A stretch of 33,892 nucleotides of DNA from Luminiphilus sp. (GTDB taxonomy: Bacteria > Pseudomonadota > Gammaproteobacteria > Pseudomonadales > Halieaceae): assembly GCA_029253085.1 (NCBI GenBank), contig JAQXAF010000036.1, forward strand, positions 1 through 33,892, read 5' to 3'. This document shows, in pieces, positions 24,439-31,987 of the stretch. Numbering within the stretch: position 1 is the stretch's first letter; every line of letters begins with the position of its first letter. The notes under the pieces are model-generated. The model saw nothing but the letters and a program-made list of their open reading frames with translations. It was not told the origin of the DNA and did no database searches. The translations under genes and the position numbers were made by a program.

Positions 24439-26043
24439 GTGAGTCATAGTCGGCTGGATGCGCTGGTGGTAGGTGCAGGGGTCTCGGGCCTCTATCAGCT
24501 TTATAAGCTTCGTGAGGCGGGTTTAAGCGTTGTCGCGTTGGAGTCTGCTCCCGATGTCGGTGGCACTTGGTATTGGAATGCCTATCCGGGGTGTCGAGTT
24601 GATTCTCCGGCCAATATTTATCAGTACTGGTTCTCTCAGGAATTACTCGATGATTGGGCATGGTCTGAACGCTTTCCAGCACAGCCGGAGATTAAACGCT
24701 ATTTACAGCATGTCGCGAACCGATTTGACCTTTATTCCAGTATTGAGCTGGCTACCCGGGTGGTCTCTGCGCACTGGATTGAGCAGGAGAGTCGTTGGCA
24801 TGTAACGACTGACGCCGGTGTTGTCTACGCCGTAAAGTATCTCGTGAGCTGCGTAGGATTGCTGTCAACACCGAAGGTGCTGTCATTCCCTAACCAGGAC
24901 GCGTTTAAAGGACAGGTTTATCACACCGCGCAATGGCCACAGGAGCCGATTGATCTCAAGGGTTTGCGAGTCGGTGTGATTGGCAATGGTGCGACCGGTA
25001 TTCAAGTCATTCAAACCCTTGCCCCTGAAGTCGCCGAATTAACGTCTTTTCAACGCACGCCACAATATGCGGTTCGCATGAAGAACTATGCCGTCGATGA
25101 TAAAATTATGGCCGAGTGGCGCGCTGACTATCCGCGCTTGAGTCAGCTCGTGCACAACACTTTTGGTGGATTCCCCTGGGATCCTGCCGAGGAGGGCCAT
25201 GCGGCGACATTAACGCTAGAGCAGCGTCGCGAAGTGCTAGAGGAATGCTGGGCAGACGGATCGTTGCGTATGTTTGTAGGGACCTTTCCTGAGGTCTTGG
25301 TAGATCCGTTGATGAATGAGGAAGTCACCGAATTCGTCCGCGAAAAAATCCGCGTTCAAATTAACGATCCTGATTTGGCGCAAAAACTGATTCCGCGTGA
25401 TCACGGCTACGGACTGAGGCGTGTGCCTTTAGAAAATGGCTATTACGAAGCCTTTAACCGATCGAATGTGCATCTTGTGGATATCAAGGCGACGTCAATA
25501 GACGGATTTTCGGAACGGGGTCTTGTGGTTGGCGGTAAAGAATATGTGCTTGATGCCTTAATCATGGCGACGGGTTTTGACGCGGGTACCGGCACCCTCT
25601 CGCGCATGGGCGTTGAAGGTCGTGACGGAAAATCACTGACGGCGTTATGGCGCGATGACATCCGGACCACCTTGGGGCTCCAAGTCCATGGCTTTCCGAA
25701 CCTTTTTCTGGTCGGGGGTCCACTCTCACCCATAGCGGCTTTTTGCAATGTTCAAACCTGCGCCCAACAGCAGGTGGACTGGGTTACTGATGCGATTTTA
25801 AATGTCGTCAATTCTGGCAAGTCAACCATGGAGCCCACTGCTGAACGTGAGGAGGAGTGGGTTCAGCACCATGATGAGGTGGCAAATGAAACGCTCATGA
25901 TGACCATTGATTCTTGGTATACAGGTGCCAATATTGAGGGCAAACAGCGGCGCTTGCTTTCCTACATTGGAGGCGCACACGTTTACCGGGAGCTTTGTGA
26001 TGAGATTCAAGCGCAGGGTTATCCGGGTTTCACTATTGAATGA
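24439..26043 (+). CDS. Flavin-containing Baeyer-Villiger monooxygenase
   Basis: 534-aa NADPH- and FAD-dependent type I Baeyer-Villiger monooxygenase that inserts oxygen into ketones to give esters or lactones. First Rossmann motif GAGVSG (12-17) after LDALVV; then ESAPDVGGTWYWNAYPG; the BVMO fingerprint FKGQVYHTAQWP (156-167); the NADPH Rossmann motif GNGATG; and ATGFDAGTG toward the C-terminus. The open frame extends to 24316, but the GTG at 24439 has GGAGGGG immediately upstream and gives the normal family length with the FAD motif near the N-terminus; the ATG at 24388 is the alternative. It precedes an esterase by 47 bp, the usual ketone-degradation pair, and diverges from the MAPEG gene. 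Confidence 0.92.
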   Translation: MSHSRLDALVVGAGVSGLYQLYKLREAGLSVVALESAPDVGGTWYWNAYPGCRVDSPANIYQYWFSQELLDDWAWSERFPAQPEIKRYLQHVANRFDLYSSIELATRVVSAHWIEQESRWHVTTDAGVVYAVKYLVSCVGLLSTPKVLSFPNQDAFKGQVYHTAQWPQEPIDLKGLRVGVIGNGATGIQVIQTLAPEVAELTSFQRTPQYAVRMKNYAVDDKIMAEWRADYPRLSQLVHNTFGGFPWDPAEEGHAATLTLEQRREVLEECWADGSLRMFVGTFPEVLVDPLMNEEVTEFVREKIRVQINDPDLAQKLIPRDHGYGLRRVPLENGYYEAFNRSNVHLVDIKATSIDGFSERGLVVGGKEYVLDALIMATGFDAGTGTLSRMGVEGRDGKSLTALWRDDIRTTLGLQVHGFPNLFLVGGPLSPIAAFCNVQTCAQQQVDWVTDAILNVVNSGKSTMEPTAEREEEWVQHHDEVANETLMMTIDSWYTGANIEGKQRRLLSYIGGAHVYRELCDEIQAQGYPGFTIE

Positions 26044-26090
26044 TTTTTTTAGACGGGCTCAGCGACAACCCAATTTGGAGATAAAGAAGT

Positions 26091-27146
26091 ATGACTTACG
26101 ACCCTATGCAAGACGACCGACTCGACATGCGCAATCGTGGGCTGTTAGCGGGATTCGAGGCGCCGATGCTATCCCAAGCCGGCGATGTGGCAACGCGGGA
26201 GGAGGCCTTAGCGGTTGCAAATACTCCTGAAGCGCTTGCTGTTGAAGCGACAATGTCAGAGTTGTTGAATGCGTTGGACAATGAAGATGTTACGCCGTCA
26301 AAGGGACTGAGAATTACGTCTGAATCGCTCGTGTCACACCCGGATGGAAATACCATTAATCTACAAATTATTCGTCCGGATACCGATGAGATTCTGCCCT
26401 GTGTTTATTATATTCATGGCGGAGGCATGGCCATTCTTTCGGCTTTTGATCCGAATTATCGCGCTTGGGGCAAGACGATCGCGCACCAGAATCTCTGTGT
26501 TGTTATGGTCGATTTCCGGAACTCCCTTCGCCCTTCATCAGTGCCTGAAGTGGCACCCTATCCCGCGGGTTTGAACGACTGCGTTTCGGGGTATAAGTGG
26601 GTGACGCAACAGCTTGGAGCTCTGGGTATTCATGGCGATCAGATTATGATTGCAGGTGAAAGCGGCGGCGGCAATTTGGCTATTGCGACGACGATGCGCC
26701 TGATTGCCGAGGGTGGATCTGTAATGCCGGTCGGCCTCTATGCCTTGTGCCCCTACATTCTTGGAGCTTGGCCCTCTGATGCATGCCCATCGTCAAGTGA
26801 GAACGAGGGCGTTTTGATTAGCGTGGTAAATAATCATACGACCATGGCTTACGGTATCGATGCTTTAGAGGCTCGCGACCCTAAGGCATGGCCAGGCTTT
26901 GCTACCGAGGCTGACGTTGCGGGCTTTCCGCCGACCATGGTGAGCGTTAACGAGTGCGATCCACTCAGAGATGAGGGGATCGAGTTTTACCGGTTGCTTC
27001 AGCGGGCGGGTGTTTTAGCACAGTGTCGCCAAGCCATGGGGACTATCCACGCCAACGAAATTTTCGGTGCCTTTATGCCAGATATTTCCCGTGTTACTGC
27101 CCGAGACATGGCGGGCTGGCTAGAGGAATGCCTGCTGGCTAAATAG
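26091..27146 (+). CDS. Alpha/beta hydrolase, HSL-type (family IV) esterase
   Basis: 351-aa carboxylesterase of the hormone-sensitive-lipase group. The oxyanion-hole motif HGGG is at 109-112 (YYIHGGGMAIL); the nucleophile elbow GESGGG gives Ser191; Asp290 in NECDPLRDEG and His320 in GTIHANEIFG complete the triad. The N-terminal cap region (about 1-80) is acidic and variable. Cytoplasmic, with no signal peptide. The ATG at 26091 follows a purine-rich GGAGATAAAG leader, 47 bp after the Baeyer-Villiger monooxygenase stop, so the pair is probably an operon: the ester or lactone made by the monooxygenase would be hydrolysed to an acid and an alcohol. Confidence 0.92.
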   Translation: MTYDPMQDDRLDMRNRGLLAGFEAPMLSQAGDVATREEALAVANTPEALAVEATMSELLNALDNEDVTPSKGLRITSESLVSHPDGNTINLQIIRPDTDEILPCVYYIHGGGMAILSAFDPNYRAWGKTIAHQNLCVVMVDFRNSLRPSSVPEVAPYPAGLNDCVSGYKWVTQQLGALGIHGDQIMIAGESGGGNLAIATTMRLIAEGGSVMPVGLYALCPYILGAWPSDACPSSSENEGVLISVVNNHTTMAYGIDALEARDPKAWPGFATEADVAGFPPTMVSVNECDPLRDEGIEFYRLLQRAGVLAQCRQAMGTIHANEIFGAFMPDISRVTARDMAGWLEECLLAK

Positions 27147-27171
27147 CCGGTCCTCGGGTCGCGCGGCGTCC

Positions 27172-27207
27172 GTTTGCAGGCACGTCTTATCTAGGTGCCT
27201 GGCAAAC
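27172..27207. repeat. Strong hairpin between convergent genes, possible terminator element
   Basis: GTTTGCAGGCAC (27172-27183) pairs with GTGCCT-g-GCAAAC (27195-27207): twelve base pairs with one bulged G and an 11-nt loop. A third segment, TGTTTGGGCAGG (27218-27229), could pair with the second arm instead, giving an alternative hairpin. No T-run is present. It fills the 140-bp gap between the convergent esterase and SDR genes, so a bidirectional 3'-end structure is likely. Confidence 0.5.
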
Positions 27208-27286
27208 ACATTCATCCTGTTTGGGCAGGGTGCCAGGGGTTGGTATCGACCGCGGAGGCGGCCAGTTTAAAATCTGTTATTGGGGT

Positions 27287-28054
27287 TCAATGTGCCGTGT
27301 AGCCGCCGTCGACAACCATTTCGCTACCCGTCATATACCGTGATTCATCAGAGGCCAAAAAAAGTACCGCATTGGCAATATCGATGGCTTGTCCAAGATG
27401 CCCCATAGGGATGGCGGCAATGATATTTTGATGGAATTCCTCTGCTGAGTCCCCCATCGCGGTGATGCCTGCCGCAACCATGGGCGTCTCAATGAAACCC
27501 GGGTGAATTGAGTTGACGCGTATACCGTATCCTGCCTGAGTGCAGTGCAGAGCCGCGGATTTTGTCATGAGTCGAACCGCCCCTTTGCTAGCGTTATATG
27601 CGATTAAGTTGGGATCGCCAATGATGCCCTCAATCGATGAAATGTTAATAATCGATCCCCCTGGCTTCGACATGAGGTCCAAACAGCTTTTCATTCCTAA
27701 AAACACCCCTTCACTGTTTACGCTGTTGACTGCGCGCCAGTCGGAGAGGGAGGTTTCCTCAATATTTCCTGTGAAAGCCACGCCCGCGTTGTTGACCAAT
27801 ATATCCAGAGAGCCGCAGGCCTCAGCAACCGTATCGTGTACGCGCTGCCAGTCGGATTCCTGCGTAACATCATGAAGGAGTGCTGTAGCGCTGCCCCCTG
27901 ATTTTTGAATAGCTTGAGCGACGCGCGTTGCCGAGTCTTGGGAAATGTCAGTGACAAAAACGTGCGCGCCTTCTTCTGCAAGCCGCAGGCTGCTGGCTTC
28001 CCCAAGGCCTGAACCACCTCCAGTTACCAGAGCGGTTTTATTATTAGTTCGCAT
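27287..28054 (-). CDS. Short-chain dehydrogenase/reductase (SDR)
   Basis: 255-aa classical SDR, NAD(P)-dependent alcohol/ketone oxidoreductase. Cofactor motif TGGGSGLG (about 11-18) and an Asp in FVTDIS that favours NAD(H). NNAG follows LDILV; INISSIEG gives the catalytic Ser and YNASKGAV the Tyr and Lys. HPGFIETPM and the C-terminal MTGSEMVVDGGYTAH are standard for the 3-oxoacyl-reductase/3-alpha-hydroxysteroid-type branch. An RBS-like GCGAGGA lies before the ATG. Convergent to the Baeyer-Villiger monooxygenase/esterase pair; it could oxidise a secondary alcohol to the ketone substrate of the monooxygenase (inference from location). Confidence 0.92.
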   Translation of the reverse strand: MRTNNKTALVTGGGSGLGEASSLRLAEEGAHVFVTDISQDSATRVAQAIQKSGGSATALLHDVTQESDWQRVHDTVAEACGSLDILVNNAGVAFTGNIEETSLSDWRAVNSVNSEGVFLGMKSCLDLMSKPGGSIINISSIEGIIGDPNLIAYNASKGAVRLMTKSAALHCTQAGYGIRVNSIHPGFIETPMVAAGITAMGDSAEEFHQNIIAAIPMGHLGQAIDIANAVLFLASDESRYMTGSEMVVDGGYTAH

Positions 28055-28183
28055 TGGTCATGGTCCTCGCTGAATCAACTTTGGAAGAAAGCCCATGCTG
28101 AGGGATGGCGGTTATGATGTCATCACTACTTGCCATTTATTTGTGGCGATATGATTTTCAGCGTTGGGCGTGATGTGCTGTTA

Positions 28184-28222
28184 GGGGGGGGGTGAGTGGG
28201 TTTTTGGGTATGACTTTCGGGG
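28184..28222 (+). other. G-tract cluster, possible G-quadruplex
   Basis: On the plus strand a run of nine G (28184-28192) is followed by GGG (28198-28200), GGG (28206-28208) and GGGG (28219-28222), with spacers of 5, 5 and 10 nt. This satisfies a loose four-tract G-quadruplex rule. It sits in the 282-bp gap between the divergent SDR and zinc-motif protein genes, which otherwise shows no gene. Long G runs are also a common place for sequencing errors and phase variation. Confidence 0.4.
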
Positions 28223-28336
28223 TCCCATCAACCCGAGGTTCTCCGTGGCGAAGTATTTGTAGTGGAGGCGGGTGTCTGTGAATCACAGTGACGACACGGC
28301 CATTATCGGTAGACCATTGTTAGGAGTGGCCTGACT

Positions 28337-28768
28337 ATGCGGCAGTCTGCTAGCCAGCATTCCATAAGGGTCAAACCTAAATGGGTTTTATTTTTGGGTG
28401 GGCTGTCGTTAGTCCTGCTGTTGGCTGGACTGTGCCAAAAATCAAGTTCAGAGTTTTGTGTGGGAGGGGGACACGAACTTTGTCCAGACCTTCTCGGCGC
28501 TACGATACGGATAAAGCGGTATGCCCTCCCCTCGATGGTGGCGCACATTTGTGGTGACAGGCGCAGTAACGCCTGCGCGATCCGAAAGGCTCGCTGGCAA
28601 CGAGTGACCTGCGAGGTTCATGTGCTGACGCCGGAGGCTCCCGGCGTGCTCCAGCACGAGTTGAACCACTGCCGTGGATGGGAGCACCAAGGAGATTCTC
28701 AGGAAGCCTACGGTCAGCCCTGGGTGCCAAATTGGCGGCTAGTTCATGCTCGGGGGGGTATCGATTAG
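28337..28768 (+). CDS. Small membrane-anchored protein with metzincin-type zinc motif
   Basis: 143-aa protein. A basic N-terminus leads to one hydrophobic helix, WVLFLGGLSLVLLLAGL (about 16-32), a signal anchor or uncleaved signal. The rest is Cys-containing (Cys33, 41, 49, 72, 80, 92, 112) and would be periplasmic. Near the C-terminus is QHELNHCRGWEHQ (106-118), an exact match to the HExxHxxGxxH zinc signature of metzincin proteases (His107, Glu108, His111, His117). The protein is far shorter than typical metzincins and has no obvious Met-turn, so activity is unproven. A TAGGAG lies 11 nt before the ATG. Stand-alone gene; no substrate suggested by neighbours. Confidence 0.65.
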   Translation: MRQSASQHSIRVKPKWVLFLGGLSLVLLLAGLCQKSSSEFCVGGGHELCPDLLGATIRIKRYALPSMVAHICGDRRSNACAIRKARWQRVTCEVHVLTPEAPGVLQHELNHCRGWEHQGDSQEAYGQPWVPNWRLVHARGGID

Positions 28769-28798
28769 CGTCAGGTCATTCACTCATCAGATCAAGGA

Positions 28799-29392
28799 TC
28801 AGCGAGGACCCTGAGCAATGAGTTGGCCGACTTCAGGAGTGAGCGGAATTTCAAATGAAACCGCCGAAAGCACTAACGCATCTTTCGACCGAATGAGCCT
28901 CGCATTGGCATAGACCGTATTTCTGCCGACGGTGTAGGTGCCCACCACCACGGCGGTGGCTTCATGATTTTGGGCGAGGGCTTCTAAATCACGCGAAAGC
29001 ATGAGTTCACCTTGAGATGGATCAATCGTTAGCGCGTCGGCAAAGAGTGGCTCGGTAACCTGGTAACCATCGCTCACAAATTCTGTGCTGCAGTCCTGCC
29101 CCATGAGGCGTCCAAGCTGTGAAGACTGATTAAGTGCACTGAGGTCAGCAAAACTGACCACTAGCAGTGTGTCCTTGCGTTTATTGGTGTGCTTGGCGCG
29201 ACGGATGAGTTTTGCACAGGCTGTTTCGACTTCTGCGCGAAGATCAATCGTCTCCTGCTGGGTTGAATAAATGCTCTGGCTTGCCGCGTTACCACCGTAG
29301 TAGTTGCTGCAGGCTGAGAGCCCAGCGAACCCCAAGACAAGAACAAACGCTCTATGAAGAGGTAAAACCCGATGTGGCTGCTTGATGTTCAT
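28799..29392 (-). CDS. FlgO-like outer-membrane lipoprotein
   Basis: 197-aa lipoprotein. The signal sequence ends in a lipobox, FAGLSAC, so Cys28 is the lipidated residue and the mature protein is probably anchored in the outer membrane. The mature part carries the FlgO-domain pattern: LLVVSFADLSALNQSSQLGR, then GYQVTEPLF, GELMLSRDLEALAQNHEATA, VVVGTYTVGRNTVYANARLI and DALVLSAVSFEIPLT. FlgO proteins support flagellar assembly or outer-membrane stability in Vibrio, but no flagellar genes are near. The start overlaps the preceding lipoprotein gene by 4 nt (ATGA), so the two are translated as a pair. Confidence 0.82.
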   Translation of the reverse strand: MNIKQPHRVLPLHRAFVLVLGFAGLSACSNYYGGNAASQSIYSTQQETIDLRAEVETACAKLIRRAKHTNKRKDTLLVVSFADLSALNQSSQLGRLMGQDCSTEFVSDGYQVTEPLFADALTIDPSQGELMLSRDLEALAQNHEATAVVVGTYTVGRNTVYANARLIRSKDALVLSAVSFEIPLTPEVGQLIAQGPR

Positions 29393-30087
29393 AAAACAAG
29401 AGGCCCTCGGACCTTAATAGTTCCGCCGCCCTGATAAAGCCCGGCGTCGGCAGTGCGCAGGTAATAAATGGATGAATGGCTGTAAACCAACCGCGCGTCC
29501 TGTCGGACGCGCGTTGTTAGAATGATTTCTGTGTCTGGTGTCGGTGAGTCGGCATTCATGTACTGATAAAAATCGGCACCGATAGCGGCGGGTATGAGCA
29601 AGGCTGCGGGGTTCGACCAAGCTTCAATCGCATGGCCAATAATATAGGCCGATAGTACTGTAGTGGAGATAAAGCCAGGGGGGAGATTCAGCTGGCTGCG
29701 TGCTGTAAAATCGATAACTTCAATGTCGTACTCAACCCTTGCATCTTCTCCTGCGTCAAATAAAAGCGCGCCTTCATTTAATAGGCCTTCCGCCAGAAAG
29801 TCGTGGTAAGCCCGATCAAACGCCGACTCACCGCCGCGTCCTCGAGGGTTGAGTCGAAGTGAGGGCGCTTCGTCAAAGCGCGTTACCAGCAAGTGCGCTT
29901 CGTTGTGGGCAATAAGTTGCCAGTGCGCACTCGCTTGAAGTGTCTGTTGATAGATTTGCGGGAACTGCTCGCTGATTGGGTAGTCAGCGGTGCGATTACC
30001 CTGTGCAGCGTGCTGGCAGCCTGCGACGGCAATCACCCCGACAAGCGTAAGCGCTTTCCGGGAAATTCCATTGAAGATGCAAGGCAT
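29389..30087 (-). CDS. Putative lipoprotein of unknown function, partner of FlgO-like protein
   Basis: 232-aa protein not assigned to a family. The ATG at 30087 (GGAG 6-7 nt upstream) gives a normal lipoprotein signal: MPCIFNGISRKALTLVGVIA ending in the lipobox VAGC; the frame is open to 30123. The mature part has a 60-residue beta/alpha segment with HWQLIAHNEAHLLVTRF, then DARVEYDIEVIDFTARSQLN, a moderately hydrophobic region around STTVLSAYIIGHAIEAW and PAALLIPAAIGADFYQYM, and a final TTRVRQDARLVYSHSSIYYL. The closing segment speaks of a small beta-domain like those of envelope assembly lipoproteins. Upstream of and overlapping the FlgO-like gene by 4 nt; together they are a two-gene envelope operon. 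Confidence 0.75.
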   Translation of the reverse strand: MPCIFNGISRKALTLVGVIAVAGCQHAAQGNRTADYPISEQFPQIYQQTLQASAHWQLIAHNEAHLLVTRFDEAPSLRLNPRGRGGESAFDRAYHDFLAEGLLNEGALLFDAGEDARVEYDIEVIDFTARSQLNLPPGFISTTVLSAYIIGHAIEAWSNPAALLIPAAIGADFYQYMNADSPTPDTEIILTTRVRQDARLVYSHSSIYYLRTADAGLYQGGGTIKVRGPLVL

Positions 30088-30694
30088 ATCCTGCTCCACA
30101 TGACATTTTGGCTGAAAACTCAATCTAATGTGAGTAGCGACTTTTCAGCAGAAAACTTGAGGGCAACAAAAAATAAAGTTGCCCGGTCATGTGTTTCAGG
30201 CCTTTTTTAGGCTTCGCCGGTGCGGCTTGGTAAGGCAGCTCTTGTGACAGGCGTCGTCTGGGCCCCGCCTTTGCCAATCAAAGCACTCTAAATATGTATT
30301 TTATTCATCATATTGTTGATATTAATAACGGAAGAGCGATACAGACTGCGCCAATGGCCACGGTTAATAAGTCGGAAGCTGAGTTGCTCATAAAAATTCT
30401 CCTAAAGATCACGTTGGTGGTTGATTGTGAACATTTACGAGACACGCTGCAGCCTAGATTACCCCTTGTAGTTGTTAATATTCCTTATTATTCAATTAAA
30501 ATTAATTATACATAACCTATAGATATATTATGGGCGAAGAGTGACCCGCTGTTGGGTTGCTTATGCTGCCAATCAGCGATTTTCGGGGCTTAGAGTTTTG
30601 GGCAGCGCAGTCGGACAAAATCTAGACGGGTGAGGGCTGTGTATAATGCCCCTGCGTAATGTATGGAAATATCCTTTAACTCTCGGAGTTTAGT
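30088..30694. other. Intergenic region, about 600 bp, without a supported gene
   Basis: The space between the lipoprotein pair (leftward) and the HiPIP gene (rightward) has no convincing reading frame. It holds the leftward promoter of the lipoprotein operon, a short hairpin-like GCCTTTTTTAGGC near 30200-30212, an AT-rich stretch around 30470-30530, and the HiPIP promoter region near 30642. An open frame at 30294-30515 lacks a ribosome site and any family pattern and is not called. Confidence 0.5.
30642..30647 (+). promoter_or_regulatory. Candidate -10 element of the HiPIP gene
   Basis: A consensus TATAAT lies 47 bp upstream of the HiPIP ATG. No good -35 hexamer is present at 16-18 bp, so the call rests on the -10 match and position alone. 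Confidence 0.4.
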
Positions 30695-31018
30695 ATGTCG
30701 CACAACACCTCTAGAAGAACGTTTATCAAAGGCGCTGCTGTAGCCTCATCGGCAATGCTGATCGCAAGATTCTCACACGCCCAAGGGCCGATCGTAGCTG
30801 CGGACGATCCCACGGCAACGGCGTTGGGATATGTTGCGGACCACACAGCGGTCGATACCGCGAAGTGGGCAAAGAAAGCGGGCCCCGGTGGTGCAGGACA
30901 GCAGTGCACTAGCTGTGCCATTTATCAGGCCATTGATGATGAGTACGGCGCCTGCCCAATTTTCGCGGGGAAACGAGTGCACGCCAATGGCTGGTGTAAT
31001 AGTTGGCTCCAGAAATAA
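30695..31018 (+). CDS. High-potential iron-sulfur protein (HiPIP), Tat-exported
   Basis: 107-aa periplasmic electron carrier. The N-terminus SRRTFIKGAAVASSAMLIA is a twin-arginine signal, as expected for a protein folded around its [4Fe-4S] cluster before export; cleavage is likely near SHAQG. The four cluster cysteines are Cys71, Cys74, Cys87 and Cys101, in CTSC, YGACPIF and GWCNSW, with the HiPIP spacing and the typical aromatic/Gly surroundings (FAGKRVHANGW). GGAG sits 6 nt before the ATG. HiPIPs deliver electrons between cytochrome bc1 complexes and terminal oxidases or reaction centres. Single gene, ending 13 bp from the convergent homocysteine methyltransferase-family gene. Confidence 0.93.
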   Translation: MSHNTSRRTFIKGAAVASSAMLIARFSHAQGPIVAADDPTATALGYVADHTAVDTAKWAKKAGPGGAGQQCTSCAIYQAIDDEYGACPIFAGKRVHANGWCNSWLQK

Positions 31019-31031
31019 GAGCGCGATGTTG

Positions 31032-31952
31032 CTAGGGCGCAGCCGGTAGGCCACAGAGCTGCCGGCCTCTGCCGATAATGCCCCCTGCCAGTGCTTCAAT
31101 GTGGGAGGGGCCTACTTCACAGCAACCGCCTAAAATAGAGGCACCGAGGTCGAGCCACTGCAACGCCATCTCTGCGTAAACGGCAGGGTTCAGGTCCGCT
31201 CTTGCTGTAAGGACATCTACAGTTCCCCCAGGTTTCAAGGCCGTAATAGAGTGAAAGCCATTAGCGTAGGCGCCAAATATATCGGTAGCCTTTGCGACCA
31301 GCGGCAACCCTTGGTCGATGGCCTCCGGAACAGAGCAGTTGAGTATCACTGACAGCGGTTTCAATGGCACACAGGCACGCAGCGCGTCCTCGAGTAACTC
31401 ACCCGAGCGCAGCAACGTACCGTCTTCATCTTGCACGGTGAATGCCAGATGCACGCCGGTTCCTGCTTCTTGTGCTGCGAGCAGTACCGCTTTGCCCTCG
31501 GCAATGGAGCTCAGGGTCTCTGCAAGAAAGCCATCAACATGGTGCCGTTGCAACTCCATGAGTTCCTTGTATTCATCTTTCATCTGCGTTGGGCTGAGTG
31601 GGCTTTGCTTCAAATAAGATGCCGTGAGCGGCGGAAGCGACGCTACGACATCGATTCCGTTAAGCCCTGAAGCCTGTATGCCTGCGCGTGCCAGATCTCC
31701 AGCATGCTTTAGTAACTCGGGTAGGTCCGGCAGCGCCGTTCCCATTTGCAGTCGGTGTCGTGTGACTGAATAGGTATTGAGGCAGATAACTCGAGCACCG
31801 GCGAGGCAGAAATCTCGGTGTACGCTTGCCACGAGCTCAGGCTCGTCCATCATGACCTGCAGCGACCACAGCGGATGCGGTTTCGCCGCGCTGCTTCGAC
31901 GGATCAATTCTTGTCCCATTCCCCCGTCGAGGAGCGTGATGGCAGTTGTCAT
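31032..31952 (-). CDS. Homocysteine S-methyltransferase family protein
   Basis: 306-aa TIM-barrel protein of the homocysteine-binding (Hcy) domain family, which transfers a methyl group from S-methylmethionine, betaine or a related donor to a thiol. The start LLDGGMGQELIRR is the family hallmark. The zinc-binding cysteines are in VILNCSVPEAI and the adjacent pair in ILGGCCEVGPSHI. ETLSSIAEGKAVL and DVLTARADLNPAVYAEMA are also typical. Cytoplasmic. GAGAGATCC precedes the ATG. It follows the dehalogenase gene on the same strand by 35 bp, so the two may be co-transcribed. The methyl donor cannot be inferred; S-methylmethionine (MmuM-like) is one option. Confidence 0.88.
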   Translation of the reverse strand: MTTAITLLDGGMGQELIRRSSAAKPHPLWSLQVMMDEPELVASVHRDFCLAGARVICLNTYSVTRHRLQMGTALPDLPELLKHAGDLARAGIQASGLNGIDVVASLPPLTASYLKQSPLSPTQMKDEYKELMELQRHHVDGFLAETLSSIAEGKAVLLAAQEAGTGVHLAFTVQDEDGTLLRSGELLEDALRACVPLKPLSVILNCSVPEAIDQGLPLVAKATDIFGAYANGFHSITALKPGGTVDVLTARADLNPAVYAEMALQWLDLGASILGGCCEVGPSHIEALAGGIIGRGRQLCGLPAAP

Positions 31953-31987
31953 GGTAAGGATCTCTCTTTATAAGCTAAATGAAAGGG

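Noticed and set aside
28448-28730. Minus-strand open frames across the zinc-motif gene
   Set aside because: Opposite to a frame with a signal anchor and an intact zinc signature; no independent support.
30294-30515. 73-codon open frame on the plus strand
   Set aside because: No ribosome site, AT-rich biased composition and no recognisable family pattern; lies in a promoter-bearing intergenic region.
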